Source of the DNA: Brachyspira suanatina
GTDB taxonomy: Bacteria > Spirochaetota > Brachyspiria > Brachyspirales > Brachyspiraceae
DNA: 64,000 nucleotides
Assembly: GCF_001049755.1 (NCBI RefSeq)
Contig: NZ_CVLB01000001.1
Location: 930,001 to 994,000, forward strand
Direction: 5' to 3'
Below, in pieces: positions 46,926 to 55,906 of this stretch. A model generated the notes under the pieces. It was not told where the DNA came from. It ran no database searches and saw only the letters and a list, made by a program, of their open reading frames with translations. The stretch's first letter is position 1, and each line of letters begins with the position of its first letter. The position numbers and the translations under genes were made by a program.

Positions 46926-47184
46926 AATTTTTTATGATAAAGCTTGGGAAGATTATCTTTATTTTCAAAAGAATGACAAAAAAATATTACAGAAAATTAA
47001 TGATCTTATAAAGGATATAGAAAGAAATGGCTTATTAATTGGTATAGGAAAACCAGAAAGATTAAAAGGTGAATTAAACGGATTGTATTCAAGACGGATA
47101 AATCATGAGCATAGATTAGTATATTATATTGAAGATAATAATTTATTTATAGTTGGATGTAAAACACATTATAAAAATAATTAA
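46918..47184 (+). CDS. Txe/YoeB family toxin
   Basis: The 88-residue protein is a full-length YoeB-type mRNA interferase, which cleaves mRNA at the ribosome. The catalytic set is present: the glutamate in K-P-E-R-L-K-G-E-L near residue 50, the arginine in S-R-R-I-N-H-E-H-R, and the terminal K-T-H-Y pair near residue 84. No residue of the active site is obviously missing, so it should be functional. YoeB normally pairs with YefM, but here the partner is of RelB/DinJ type, a mixed pairing that is seen in other bacteria. Confidence 0.9.
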   Translation: MNKIFYDKAWEDYLYFQKNDKKILQKINDLIKDIERNGLLIGIGKPERLKGELNGLYSRRINHEHRLVYYIEDNNLFIVGCKTHYKNN

Positions 47185-47318
47185 AATATTTCATCATTTC
47201 AATAATAAAAATTCCATAACATCAAGTACTTTATAAAAAGATTAGAAATTTCTTAATAAAAAACTCATTATGAAATTTGTATGATTAGTATTTGACTTTT
47301 TTGTCAATGCTTAATTAG

Positions 47319-47366
47319 TTAAAATAAAAAACTTGACTTACATTAACAAACATAAGCCAAGTTTTT
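47319..47366. repeat. Direct repeat 1 flanking the FRG gene (hairpin)
   Basis: This 48-bp sequence starts TTAAAATAAAAAACTTGACT and ends AAGCCAAGTTTTT. It recurs at 48369-48415 in the same orientation with one A fewer and one C/T change. Its arms pair (AAAAAACTTG with CAAGTTTTTT), so it also looks like a bidirectional terminator between the toxin gene and the FRG gene. Confidence 0.9.
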
Positions 47367-47394
47367 TGTTCTTTATAAAGCTATTAACATTATT

Positions 47395-48297
47395 CTATCT
47401 GTCAATTCCTTTATCATCAAGAATATTGTTAGATAAATGCTGAAAATCAGGAAATATATAACTATCTGTGATACCCATTATTTTCAAATCATTAAGCAAT
47501 ATTTTCTTTTTACTTGATGGTATTATAATTTTATCTAAAAAGCCTTTACTATCATTATTAATTAATTCATTATTAATATTTTCTAATTTCTTCATAGTAT
47601 TATGAACTGTAAATGCTGAATATTGATTGTATACTCTGCCATCATAATGAGTAGGATAACATGCTGCTATTTTATCATATAATTTACAGTAACGATAATT
47701 AAATTTATAATCTTCAGGAGTCCTTATACTTATATTGGAACTCAATTCCCATCTTTTAAAAGCTGAATAAACCATTGTATATATAGTATTATGATACATA
47801 TTGTAAACAAAATCATTTTGAAGTTTTCTGCCATTTGAATCTGTATAATCTTCTAGTTGTTGATTTTTATTCAATTCATAAGGATTTAGTAAAAATATAA
47901 TAGCATCTTTTTTCTCTTCTTTTCTGTATGAAATTGCAAAATATAATGCCACTAATGGAGATTCTGTCCAATCTAATAATCTAGTAGGCATGCCATAATG
48001 CTGCATAAGAGTTAACCAAGATGCATAATCATTTATATTTGGTTTTTTATGGTCTAGCATAACAGCCTTAGACATAAAAGTATTTACAAATTCCCTTTCT
48101 TTACGAAATAGTTCTTCATTATCTAAGTATTCTTTATCATTGTTAAATTTAGCTCTTTGTATACTTGGTATTAATTCCCATTCTTTATCAGCATGTCCTC
48201 TATACCAAACTAATTTTTTATCTTTATACTCAAATTTATTTTGAAACTCTTCAATATAATCTAAATATTCTTTTATATCATTTATTTCTTTACACAT
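47395..48297 (-). CDS. FRG-domain protein
   Basis: The 300-residue protein has an FRG domain, named for its F/Y-R-G motif. Here L-V-W-Y-R-G-H-A-D-K-E-W-E-L-I-P-S lies near residue 28, followed by W-L-T-L-M-Q-H-Y-G-M-P-T-R-L-L-D-W near residue 92 and P-L-V-A-L-Y-F-A. The biochemical role of FRG domains is not settled; they often occur in mobile or defence-associated regions. It has no signal peptide. AAGGAAA precedes the ATG. The gene is bracketed by near-identical direct repeats and sits next to a toxin-antitoxin pair. Confidence 0.87.
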   Translation of the reverse strand: MCKEINDIKEYLDYIEEFQNKFEYKDKKLVWYRGHADKEWELIPSIQRAKFNNDKEYLDNEELFRKEREFVNTFMSKAVMLDHKKPNINDYASWLTLMQHYGMPTRLLDWTESPLVALYFAISYRKEEKKDAIIFLLNPYELNKNQQLEDYTDSNGRKLQNDFVYNMYHNTIYTMVYSAFKRWELSSNISIRTPEDYKFNYRYCKLYDKIAACYPTHYDGRVYNQYSAFTVHNTMKKLENINNELINNDSKGFLDKIIIPSSKKKILLNDLKIMGITDSYIFPDFQHLSNNILDDKGIDR

Positions 48298-48368
48298 AAT
48301 TAATATTTCCTTATATGTTATTTAGTTATGTTAAAATAATTTTATATATTTGTCAAGTAATAAATTTC

Positions 48369-48415
48369 TTAAAATAAAAACTTGACTTACATTAATAAAC
48401 ATAAGCCAAGTTTTT
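48369..48415. repeat. Direct repeat 2 flanking the FRG gene (hairpin)
   Basis: This is the second copy of the repeat at 47319-47366, 47 bp long, 71 bp upstream of the FRG start codon. Within the 357-bp gene-free gap 48298-48654 it is followed by a repeat-A-like GC-rich element and the valS terminator. At this position a terminator hairpin has no obvious gene to serve. Confidence 0.9.
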
Positions 48416-48460
48416 AATTACTATTTGTAATCCAAACAATTATATTTTTTAATCTCTTTC

Positions 48461-48537
48461 TCAACTTTTTCCCGCCGCACACCGCAGGTGGGCTTCGCCA
48501 AAGTTGCTGCCGCAGGCACGCTTCGCGAAAGTGCAAG
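48461..48537. repeat. Repeat-A core interrupted by two 20-bp GC-rich modules
   Basis: The framework TCAACTTTTTCCCGCCGCA ... AAAGTTGC ... AAAGTGCAAG is the same as in repeat A at 11807-11845, where it is nearly continuous. Here CACCGCAGGTGGGCTTCGCC (48480-48499) and TGCCGCAGGCACGCTTCGCG (48508-48527) separate the three parts. The two modules are related to each other (about 14 of 20 positions) and to the modules at 11964 and 13534. Confidence 0.85.
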
Positions 48538-48579
48538 TGTATATCCCAATATTTAATAGATATGTATAAAATATAAAAA

Positions 48580-48623
48580 TAGGGCTTTACCATACGTATA
48601 CTATTCACGTTGATAAAACCCTA
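48580..48623 (-). terminator. Terminator of valS
   Basis: On the minus strand TAGGGTTTTATCA pairs with TATGGTAAAGCCCTA with small bulges and is followed by TTTTTATATTTT. It begins 31 bp after the valS stop codon. Confidence 0.8.
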
Positions 48624-48654
48624 ATTATAAAATACTATTTTTAATTATTAAAAA

Positions 48655-51309
48655 TTATAGAGATGATAAAACTTCCTCTATACCTTTTAATTTATCTTCA
48701 AACTCTTTTTTCTTTCTGTTTTCTGTGTCAATAGCTTCCTGTTTAGCTTTCTTCATAAAGTTTTCATTAGAAAGTTTTTTGTTTACAGCTTCCAAATCTT
48801 TTTTGTATCCTGCTGCTTCTTTTTCTAATCTTTTCTTCTCTGCCTCTAAATCTATTATGCCTACAAGATTAACATTGATTTCACCGCCTTCAAATACTTT
48901 AACAAATGAACCTTTATTTCTCTCACTTTCTGCTGAAGAAACTATATTCAATGATTCTGTAAGTGAAAGTGCTGATATAATATCCTTATAGCTTTCTGCA
49001 GTATTTTTGAAATAATCTGAAGTATAGCGAATTATTACATCAAGTTTTTTATTTGGTGGCAAATTAAATGATGAACGTGAATTTCTTATTCCTGAAACAA
49101 TATCCTGAATCAAGTTGAAATCTTTTTCTATATCTTCAAATATATATTTAGCATTAGATTTAGGATACTCTCTAATCATCAATGCTTTTGAATCAATATT
49201 ATGCTTTGGTAAATTAGAGTAAATTTCTTCTGTTATGAATGGCATAAATGGGTGAATCATAGCCATTGATTCTTCAAGTACATATAATAATACAGCAATA
49301 GTTTTTTCTTTTTTGCTTTCATCTTTCAAATCGAATTTACTTATTTCTATGTACCAATCACAGAATTCATTCCAATAGAATTTATAAATTGTTTGAGAAG
49401 CTTCATCGAATCTATACTCTTTTAATTTTTGAGTAGTTGATTCTATAGCTTTCTGAAGTCTTGATAATATCCATTTATCTTTATTTTCAAGAGTGTAACT
49501 GTCTAAATCTTTTATATTAGCATTATCATCAATATTACCAAAAATATATTTAGCACTGTTGTAGATTTTATTAGCAAACTTTCCGCCCATTTTGAAAAGT
49601 TCTCTGTCAAGCCAAATATCCTGACCGCCTAATGAAGTTATGAATGATAAAGTGAATCTGAATGCATCAGCTCCATGCTCATCAATAATTTCTATTGGGT
49701 CAATACCATTTCCTAAACTCTTAGACATTTTTCTTCCGATTTTATCTCTTATAAGTCCGTTAAGATAAACATCTTTGAAAGGCACATCATTCATAAAATG
49801 AGTTCCTGCCATAATCATTCTAGCAACCCAGAAGAACAATATATCATAACCTGTAACAAGCGCAGTAGTAGGATAGAAGTATTTTAATTCTTCATTAACT
49901 TCAGGCCATCCAAAAGTAGAGAAAGGCCATAACCAAGAAGAGAACCAAGTATCAAGTACATCTTCATCCTGATGGATATTTTTAGATTTACACTTAGTAC
50001 ATTCTGTAATATCTGTTTTTGATACCATCATCTCGCCGCAGTCATCGCAGTACCAAACAGGAATTCTATGTCCCCACCATAATTGTCTGCTTATACACCA
50101 ATCTCTGATATCAGTCATCCAGTGATTATAAGTGTTAATCCATCTTTCAGGATATATTTTTGTATTTCCGTCATTAACAGCCTTGTATGCTTTTTCTGCT
50201 AAAGGCTTCATTTTTACAAACCATTGATCGCTGTAATAAGGCTCTACAACATTATGACATCTATAACAGTGTCCTACTTGGTGTTTAATATTATCTTTTC
50301 CAACGAAAGCACCTAATTTTTCAAGTTCATGTATTATTAAAGCTCTTGCCTCTTTAACTGTTTTACCTTGATAATTAGAAGGTGTATTTTCATTGAATGT
50401 ACCGTCTGCATTAAGTATATTTATTATTTCTAAATTATGTCTTTGAGCTATAGCAAAGTCATTAGGGTCATGTGCTGGAGTGATTTTTAAAGCTCCTGTA
50501 CCAAACTCTTTATCAACATAAGTATCTTTTACAAGTCTTAATTTTCTGCCTACTATAGGAAGTATTAAAACATCTTGTTCTGTAAGATGTGCATATCTTT
50601 CATCATCTGGGTGAACAGCAATAGCAACGTCAGCCAAAATAGTTTCAGGTCTTGTAGTAGCTATTTCAATATATTCATCTTTTCCTTCTATTTGGTATTT
50701 AACATGGTATAAAGCACCGGCAACTTCTTCGTGTTCTACCTCATCATTAGCTAAAGCAGTACCGCAGCTAGGACAGTAGTTAATAAGATATTTTCCTCTA
50801 TATATTAAACCTTGATTATAAAGCTCAACGAATACCTCTCTAACAGCATTACTAAGTCCTTCATCAAGAGTGAATCTCTCTCTATCCCAATCGCATGAGC
50901 ATCCTATTTTCTCTAATTGTTTTACTATGATAGAGTGATGTTCATTAGCTACTTCCCAAGTTTTTTTAACGAATGCCTCTCTTCCTAAATCATGTTTATT
51001 TTTGCCTTCAGCCTTTAATCTTCTTTCTACAACGTTTTGAGTAGCAATACCGGCATGGTCAGTACCAGGCATCCATAAAGTACATTTTCCAAGCATTCTA
51101 TGGAATCTTATAAGTATATCCTGAAGAGTATTATTAAGACCATGTCCCATATGAAGTACGCCTGTAACATTTGGAGGAGGTATGACTATAGAATATGGCT
51201 CTTTATTTTTATCCATAACAGCATGAAAAAATCCATTCTCTTTCCAGAAATTATATAATTTGTCCTCAATATTTTTAGGGGTGTATGACCCTTCTAAAGT
51301 GTGTTTCAT
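48655..51309 (-). CDS. valS: Valyl-tRNA synthetase
   Basis: The 884-residue protein is a full-length class I synthetase that charges tRNA-Val and edits mischarged threonine. The HIGH motif appears as H-M-G-H in P-P-P-N-V-T-G-V-L-H-M-G-H near residue 45, and the KMSKS loop is exact in G-R-K-M-S-K-S-L-G-N near residue 528. The editing domain lies between, with T-T-R-P-E-T near residue 218. A C-terminal coiled-coil arm (from about residue 825) contacts the tRNA. The ATG at 51309 follows GGAGGAAAAG; an in-frame TTG at 51324 overlaps that site and is rejected. Confidence 0.97.
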   Translation of the reverse strand: MKHTLEGSYTPKNIEDKLYNFWKENGFFHAVMDKNKEPYSIVIPPPNVTGVLHMGHGLNNTLQDILIRFHRMLGKCTLWMPGTDHAGIATQNVVERRLKAEGKNKHDLGREAFVKKTWEVANEHHSIIVKQLEKIGCSCDWDRERFTLDEGLSNAVREVFVELYNQGLIYRGKYLINYCPSCGTALANDEVEHEEVAGALYHVKYQIEGKDEYIEIATTRPETILADVAIAVHPDDERYAHLTEQDVLILPIVGRKLRLVKDTYVDKEFGTGALKITPAHDPNDFAIAQRHNLEIINILNADGTFNENTPSNYQGKTVKEARALIIHELEKLGAFVGKDNIKHQVGHCYRCHNVVEPYYSDQWFVKMKPLAEKAYKAVNDGNTKIYPERWINTYNHWMTDIRDWCISRQLWWGHRIPVWYCDDCGEMMVSKTDITECTKCKSKNIHQDEDVLDTWFSSWLWPFSTFGWPEVNEELKYFYPTTALVTGYDILFFWVARMIMAGTHFMNDVPFKDVYLNGLIRDKIGRKMSKSLGNGIDPIEIIDEHGADAFRFTLSFITSLGGQDIWLDRELFKMGGKFANKIYNSAKYIFGNIDDNANIKDLDSYTLENKDKWILSRLQKAIESTTQKLKEYRFDEASQTIYKFYWNEFCDWYIEISKFDLKDESKKEKTIAVLLYVLEESMAMIHPFMPFITEEIYSNLPKHNIDSKALMIREYPKSNAKYIFEDIEKDFNLIQDIVSGIRNSRSSFNLPPNKKLDVIIRYTSDYFKNTAESYKDIISALSLTESLNIVSSAESERNKGSFVKVFEGGEINVNLVGIIDLEAEKKRLEKEAAGYKKDLEAVNKKLSNENFMKKAKQEAIDTENRKKKEFEDKLKGIEEVLSSL

Positions 51310-51550
51310 ATTCTTTTCCTCCAATCAGTCAATAATAATATTAAAAATTGATAGTATATTTTATACTATATAGAATATTTTTCAATTATTAATTTTTATT
51401 TGCATTGATTTATTAATGATAATAAAAAATATTGAAATTATAATTTTATTGATTTTTTGTTTGATAGATTTTATGGTTTTATATTGCAGTCTTTTTTAAA
51501 ATATGATATTCTTATTTTTTTGAAACTATGTTAGATAATGGAAACAAATT

Positions 51551-52861
51551 ATGAACAATATGAATGAAGCTTTAGACTATATATACTCATTTATGGGTAA
51601 GAAAACACTGCATAAAAATAGTTTTAATCATATAAACAATGTAAAAGGTATATTAAAAATTTTAGGATATAAACAGATTTTTAAAGTTATACATGTAACA
51701 GGAACAAAAGGAAAAGGTTCTACTACATTAGTATTATCTAAAATGCTTTCGTCTATAGGCTATAAGGCAGCAGCTTTCATATCGCCTCATATAATAAATG
51801 AAAGAGAAAGAATATCTATAAATGAAGAATGGATAAGCGAAGAAGATTTTATAAATATAACAAAGAAAATAAAGAATATTATAGATAATAATGAAATATA
51901 TAGTAATGTAACTGTATTTGAAATATTTACAATAATGGGGCTATATTACTTCTTTATAAAAGGCGTTGATTATGCATGTATTGAAGTTGGCATAGGAGGA
52001 AAATTAGACTGCACTAATATAGTAGAATCTGATATAAGCATTCTCACATCAATATCTTATGATCATATGGAAATATTGGGATATACTATAGAAGAAATAA
52101 CTACTCAAAAAGCTGGCATCATAAAACATAATTCTGTTGTAATATCAGCATGTCAGGAAGAAAATTCAATAAAGATAATAGAAGATATATCAAAAGAAAA
52201 TAACTGTAAATTATATGTTTTTAAAAGAGATTTTGATGCAGAAATAATATTAAACAGCAATGAAAAATTAGAATTTAATTATTTGGATAATAATAAGAAA
52301 TATAGTTTTTCAACTGTTTTGCTTGGAGAACATCAGGCAGAAAATATATCTCTTTCTTTTAAAGCATTAAATATACTTCTTAAAGCAGATAATAATCATA
52401 CAGAAAAAAATATTAATAAGGCAGTAAAGTCTTTAAAAGATTTTCGTATAAATGCAAGACTTACCTTTATGCATAAAAATCCTGATATAATAGTAGACGG
52501 AGCACATAATTCAAAATCATTAGAAAGGATACTTAACACTATATATAAATGGTATGATGATATTATAATATTATTTGCACCTTTGAGTCAGAAAGATATA
52601 AAAAATATGGCTGAAGTATTAAAAAAACATGATTCATTAATAGTACTAAGTTCGCCTGATAATATAGCCCATAAAGAAACAGACAGCTATAAAACTTATA
52701 AATATTTTAATGATAATAGCAATGTTAAGCATATACCTAATTTTCATGAGGCAGTTGAAAATTTAAAATCAATTAATAAAACTGATAAGCCTGTACTTGT
52801 AATAGGTTCATTGTATGCAGCTAGTGAATTTATAAGTTTATATAAAAATAGGGATATATAA
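51551..52861 (+). CDS. folC: Folylpolyglutamate / dihydrofolate synthase
   Basis: FolC adds glutamate to dihydropteroate or to tetrahydrofolate. The 436-residue protein has the Mur-ligase-like P-loop V-T-G-T-K-G-K-G-S-T near residue 51, F-I-S-P-H near residue 76, E-V-G-I-G-G-K-L-D-C-T-N near residue 146, and D-G-A-H-N near the start of the C-terminal domain (about residue 317). The final codons run into a GGGATATAT hairpin that is also found downstream of the neighbouring outer-membrane protein genes. It converges on the minus-strand array. Confidence 0.93.
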   Translation: MNNMNEALDYIYSFMGKKTLHKNSFNHINNVKGILKILGYKQIFKVIHVTGTKGKGSTTLVLSKMLSSIGYKAAAFISPHIINERERISINEEWISEEDFINITKKIKNIIDNNEIYSNVTVFEIFTIMGLYYFFIKGVDYACIEVGIGGKLDCTNIVESDISILTSISYDHMEILGYTIEEITTQKAGIIKHNSVVISACQEENSIKIIEDISKENNCKLYVFKRDFDAEIILNSNEKLEFNYLDNNKKYSFSTVLLGEHQAENISLSFKALNILLKADNNHTEKNINKAVKSLKDFRINARLTFMHKNPDIIVDGAHNSKSLERILNTIYKWYDDIIILFAPLSQKDIKNMAEVLKKHDSLIVLSSPDNIAHKETDSYKTYKYFNDNSNVKHIPNFHEAVENLKSINKTDKPVLVIGSLYAASEFISLYKNRDI

Positions 52862-52875
52862 AAATATATCCCCAT
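52852..52875. terminator. GGGATATAT hairpin at the folC stop codon
   Basis: GGGATATAT pairs with ATATATCCC around a short A-rich loop and contains the folC TAA. It lies 21 bp beyond the stop of the first array gene. Similar hairpins occur at 54754 and 55846, each followed on the plus strand by TATAAAACTTTTTC. Confidence 0.7.
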
Positions 52876-52895
52876 CTGCTATAAAACTTTTTCTA

Positions 52896-53603
52896 TTATA
52901 TAAATATGAGATCTTGTCTTTCTTTTTTTCCAAATTGGAATATATCTAAATGTATGCCGAACTGAACTCCTACATCAACAGAAAATAATTTACCAGGATA
53001 TTTATATCCTTCTCCTAATGAACCTAAATTATCTTTTACTGCCATATTTGGAATATCAAAATTAACATATAATGATAAACTTAAAACAATTAAATTTATA
53101 CCTGTATAAAGTTTTATATATGGTATAATTAGATTATTAAATCTTGATGATAAATCTTTGTAACCTAATGCTGTATAATTCTTTCCTGTCCAATATTTAC
53201 CGGACAATGGAACTTTAACACCTCCTCCTATACCTAATTGAAATATTAAAGGCCTCCACTCAAAATTAAGCCCTGTCATAAGGCTGTCAAATTCATGTGT
53301 GAAATCTTTATAAGCATATTGAAATTTGAATGTATCTCTATACCAACCTATATCTAAACCTATAGAAATATGATGAATACCTTTTTTATCTACTTTAAAA
53401 TTAATTCTAGGATGAAATATAACTCCTACTTCAAATGCACTTTGCGGAGATAATATTAAATTTGGATCTGCATTATTATTATTTTGATAAATACTAGGAA
53501 TGCTTCCTCCTAATGGAATATAAAGACCTAATCCTAAAGAGTTAGAGTAGGCTAGTGATGATGCCATTATAAATATAGTAATTAGTATAATAATTTTTTT
53601 CAT
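52896..53603 (-). CDS. Outer-membrane beta-barrel protein, array copy 1
   Basis: The 235-residue protein has a signal peptide (M-K-K-I-I-I-L-I-T-I, cleaved about residue 19) and alternating strands ending in aromatic residues, as in small outer-membrane barrels. Its opening G-L-G-L-Y-I-P-L-G-G-S-I-P-S is shared by the array. A central block of about 45 residues, from G-G-G-V-K-V-P-L-S-G-K-Y to Y-T-G-I-N, is identical to copy 2, while the flanks differ more. Copy 1 lacks the TTGACT promoter seen before the other three. Only 136 bp separate it from copy 2, so it is probably read through from copy 2. Function unknown; surface exposure is likely. Confidence 0.82.
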   Translation of the reverse strand: MKKIIILITIFIMASSLAYSNSLGLGLYIPLGGSIPSIYQNNNNADPNLILSPQSAFEVGVIFHPRINFKVDKKGIHHISIGLDIGWYRDTFKFQYAYKDFTHEFDSLMTGLNFEWRPLIFQLGIGGGVKVPLSGKYWTGKNYTALGYKDLSSRFNNLIIPYIKLYTGINLIVLSLSLYVNFDIPNMAVKDNLGSLGEGYKYPGKLFSVDVGVQFGIHLDIFQFGKKERQDLIFI

Positions 53604-53739
53604 ATTTTTCCTTAATCCTTAAACTAATAAAATGTTTAAAGATACAAAAAAACATAATATTTTAAAAAATACGAATAAATATTTTTTTTATATATATTTA
53701 AATACTTCATAAATTAACTATGCAAAATTTTTTATGATC

Positions 53740-54447
53740 CTATTTATTTATGCTATTTCTAAAATCATGATCATTATTTTTACCAAATTCTATAATAGGT
53801 AAATGTAAACCAATCTGAACACCTAGATCAACAGAAGTCAATTGAATAGGATATCTATACCCTCCGCCTAATGAAGCTAAATTATCTTTTATTTGTGATG
53901 TTGGCAGATCAAAATTAGCATAGAATGTTAAACTCACTAAAGCAAAATTTATACCAGTATAAAGTTTTATATAAGGTATAATTAGATTATTAAATCTTGA
54001 TGATAAATCTTTGTAACCTAATGCTGTATAATTCTTTCCTGTCCAATATTTACCGGACAATGGAACTTTAACACCTCCACCTATACCTATTTGGAATATT
54101 GAAGGTTTCCATTCAAGACTAAGTCCTGTAATAATACTATCAAATTCATGTGTAAAGTCTTGAGAATTGTCATGAAATTTAAATGTATCTCTATACCATC
54201 CAAAATCTACTCCTAATACTATATAATGAAATTTATCTATCTTAAAATAAATTGACGGCTGAAATATAACTGCTACTTCAAATGCAGATTCGGCCTGATC
54301 CGTTAAATATTCTGATAAAATACCATTTTCATAAAAACTAGGACGGCTTCCTGCCAAAGGGACATATAAACTCATTACGAAATTATGTGAATATGCTAAT
54401 GCTGATGTCATTAGAAATATAGTGATTATTATAATACTTTTTTTCAT
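53740..54447 (-). CDS. Outer-membrane beta-barrel protein, array copy 2
   Basis: This 235-residue paralogue is the most divergent at its N-terminal half (S-L-Y-V-P-L-A-G-S-R-P-S-F-Y-E-N, with no N-P-T-A-S region). It shares the identical central block with copy 1 and G-W-Y-R-D-T-F-K-F with all copies. The signal peptide is typical. It has its own promoter at 54635-54663 and a leader of about 180 nt. Unlike the other copies it has no GGGATATAT hairpin after its stop codon, which fits co-transcription with copy 1. The C-terminal strand does not end in phenylalanine. Confidence 0.82.
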   Translation of the reverse strand: MKKSIIIITIFLMTSALAYSHNFVMSLYVPLAGSRPSFYENGILSEYLTDQAESAFEVAVIFQPSIYFKIDKFHYIVLGVDFGWYRDTFKFHDNSQDFTHEFDSIITGLSLEWKPSIFQIGIGGGVKVPLSGKYWTGKNYTALGYKDLSSRFNNLIIPYIKLYTGINFALVSLTFYANFDLPTSQIKDNLASLGGGYRYPIQLTSVDLGVQIGLHLPIIEFGKNNDHDFRNSINK

Positions 54448-54838
54448 ATTTTTTCCTTAAAACTAATAAAATGATTATACAATATATAATCATTTAGAAT
54501 GTTTTTTTTTGATAAAGAAAATAGTAAAAGAATAAACGAATATTTTAAATTTGAGAATATAAAGATAGAATTTTTAGAATAGAAATTTAAATATTGCATA
54601 AATTAATTCCATAAATTTTCGTAAACCTATTTCTAATGTAAATGTTTTTCATATAAAAGTCAATATAAAAATATGTAATTTTGTTATACTGTATATTGGT
54701 ATTTGTGTTTTTTTAAATTATATTTTGTATAATTAAACTATATTAGTTTATACAACAATAGGGATATATAAAAATATATCCCCATTGTTATAAAACTTTT
54801 TCTATACTGAATTATTTGATAGTTTGTTAATTAATAGG
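54448..54838. other. Spacer between array copies 2 and 3
   Basis: No gene is visible in these 391 bp. They hold the leader of copy 2, with the conserved ATTGCATAAATTAATTCC segment, its promoter, and the strong hairpin at 54754-54789 (AACAATAGGG... with ...CCCCATTGTT), which probably ends copy 3. The whole spacer is homologous to 55517-55906. Confidence 0.75.
54635..54663 (-). promoter_or_regulatory. Promoter of array copy 2
   Basis: On the minus strand TTGACT (54658-54663) and TACATT (54635-54640) are 17 bp apart. The predicted start leaves a leader of about 180 nt before the ATG at 54447. Confidence 0.65.
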
Positions 54839-55516
54839 TTATTGATTTTCTCCGAATTTGAATATATCTAAATGTAAACCTACCTGAACGCCTATATCAA
54901 CAGAAGCTAATTTTCCAGGATAGCTATATCCTTCACCTAATGAAGCTAAGTTGTCTTTTATCTGCATATTTGGTATATCGAAATTAACATATAATGCTAA
55001 ACTTACAAGGAATAAATCTATACCTGTATAAAGTCTTACATAAGGTATAACAGCATTATTGAATCTTGATGAGAAATGTCCTCCGTTTAATGCTATATTA
55101 TTGTTTCCTTCCCAATATTTACCTAAGAAAGGAAATTTAACACCTGCTCCTATACCTAATACAAATAGAGAAGGACTCCATTTAAAATTAATACCTGTCA
55201 TAACAGTATCAAATTCATGTGTAAAATTTTGAGAACCTGTTTGAAATTTAAATGTGTCTCTGTACCAACCTACATCTATACCTATAGATACATTGTTATA
55301 TTTATCTATATCAAAAGTAACTCTAGGGTTGAATATAACACCTACTTCAAATGCTGTTTTAGGACTCAATGAGGCAGTTGGATTTAAATTATCATTTTGA
55401 TATAGGCTAGGAATACTTCCTCCTAATGGGATATAAAGTCCTACACCTAAAGAGTGAGAGTAGGCTAATACCGATGTAATCAGAAATGTACTGATTAATA
55501 TAATACTTTTTTTCAT
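54839..55516 (-). CDS. Outer-membrane beta-barrel protein, array copy 3
   Basis: The 225-residue protein has a signal peptide ending near V-L-A-Y-S-H, followed by L-G-V-G-L-Y-I-P-L-G-G-S-I-P-S-L-Y and Q-N-D-N-L-N-P-T-A-S, identical to copy 4. Barrel-like strands include G-W-Y-R-D-T-F-K-F-Q-T-G and the C-terminal V-D-I-G-V-Q-V-G-L-H-L-D-I-F-K-F. It is about four-fifths identical to copy 4 by eye. It has its own TTGACT-N17-TACATT promoter and a leader of about 195 nt. A GGGATATAT hairpin follows its stop. Confidence 0.83.
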   Translation of the reverse strand: MKKSIILISTFLITSVLAYSHSLGVGLYIPLGGSIPSLYQNDNLNPTASLSPKTAFEVGVIFNPRVTFDIDKYNNVSIGIDVGWYRDTFKFQTGSQNFTHEFDTVMTGINFKWSPSLFVLGIGAGVKFPFLGKYWEGNNNIALNGGHFSSRFNNAVIPYVRLYTGIDLFLVSLALYVNFDIPNMQIKDNLASLGEGYSYPGKLASVDIGVQVGLHLDIFKFGENQ

Positions 55517-55906
55517 ATTTTTCTCCTTAAAACTAATAAAAATGTTTAGGGATATGATAGAAACATGAAATAATTTAGAATATTCTTTTTTGATAAAAAA
55601 AATTGTGAAAGAATAAACGAACGTTTTAATTTTGAGAATACAAACGTAGAATTTTTAAAATAGAAATTTAAATATTGCATAAATTAATTCCATAAAACTT
55701 TTCATAAACCTATTTCTAATGTAAATGTTTTTTATATAAAAGTCAATATAAAAATATCTATTTTTATTATACTATGTATTGGTATAGATCTTTTATAATA
55801 TATTATGTTAATTTTTGTGTGATTAGATTATTGATTATATAAAAATGGGAATATATAAAAATATATCCCCAATATGTTATAAAACTTTTTCGATTATGAT
55901 GATTTC
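55517..55906. other. Spacer between array copies 3 and 4
   Basis: No gene is visible in these 390 bp. They contain the long leader of copy 3, its promoter (55718-55746), and a GGGAATATAT/ATATATCCCC hairpin (55846-55871) downstream of copy 4. Most of it is nearly identical to the 54448-54838 spacer and to the region before copy 4. Confidence 0.75.
55718..55746 (-). promoter_or_regulatory. Promoter of array copy 3
   Basis: On the minus strand TTGACT (55741-55746) and TACATT (55718-55723) are 17 bp apart, with the same interior sequence as the copy 2 promoter. Confidence 0.65.

Noticed and set aside
47319-48415. Possible CRISPR repeat pair or integron attC sites
   Set aside because: There are only two copies, 1 kb apart, with a gene between and no cas genes or integrase in the window. 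Direct-repeat cassette or terminator are simpler readings.
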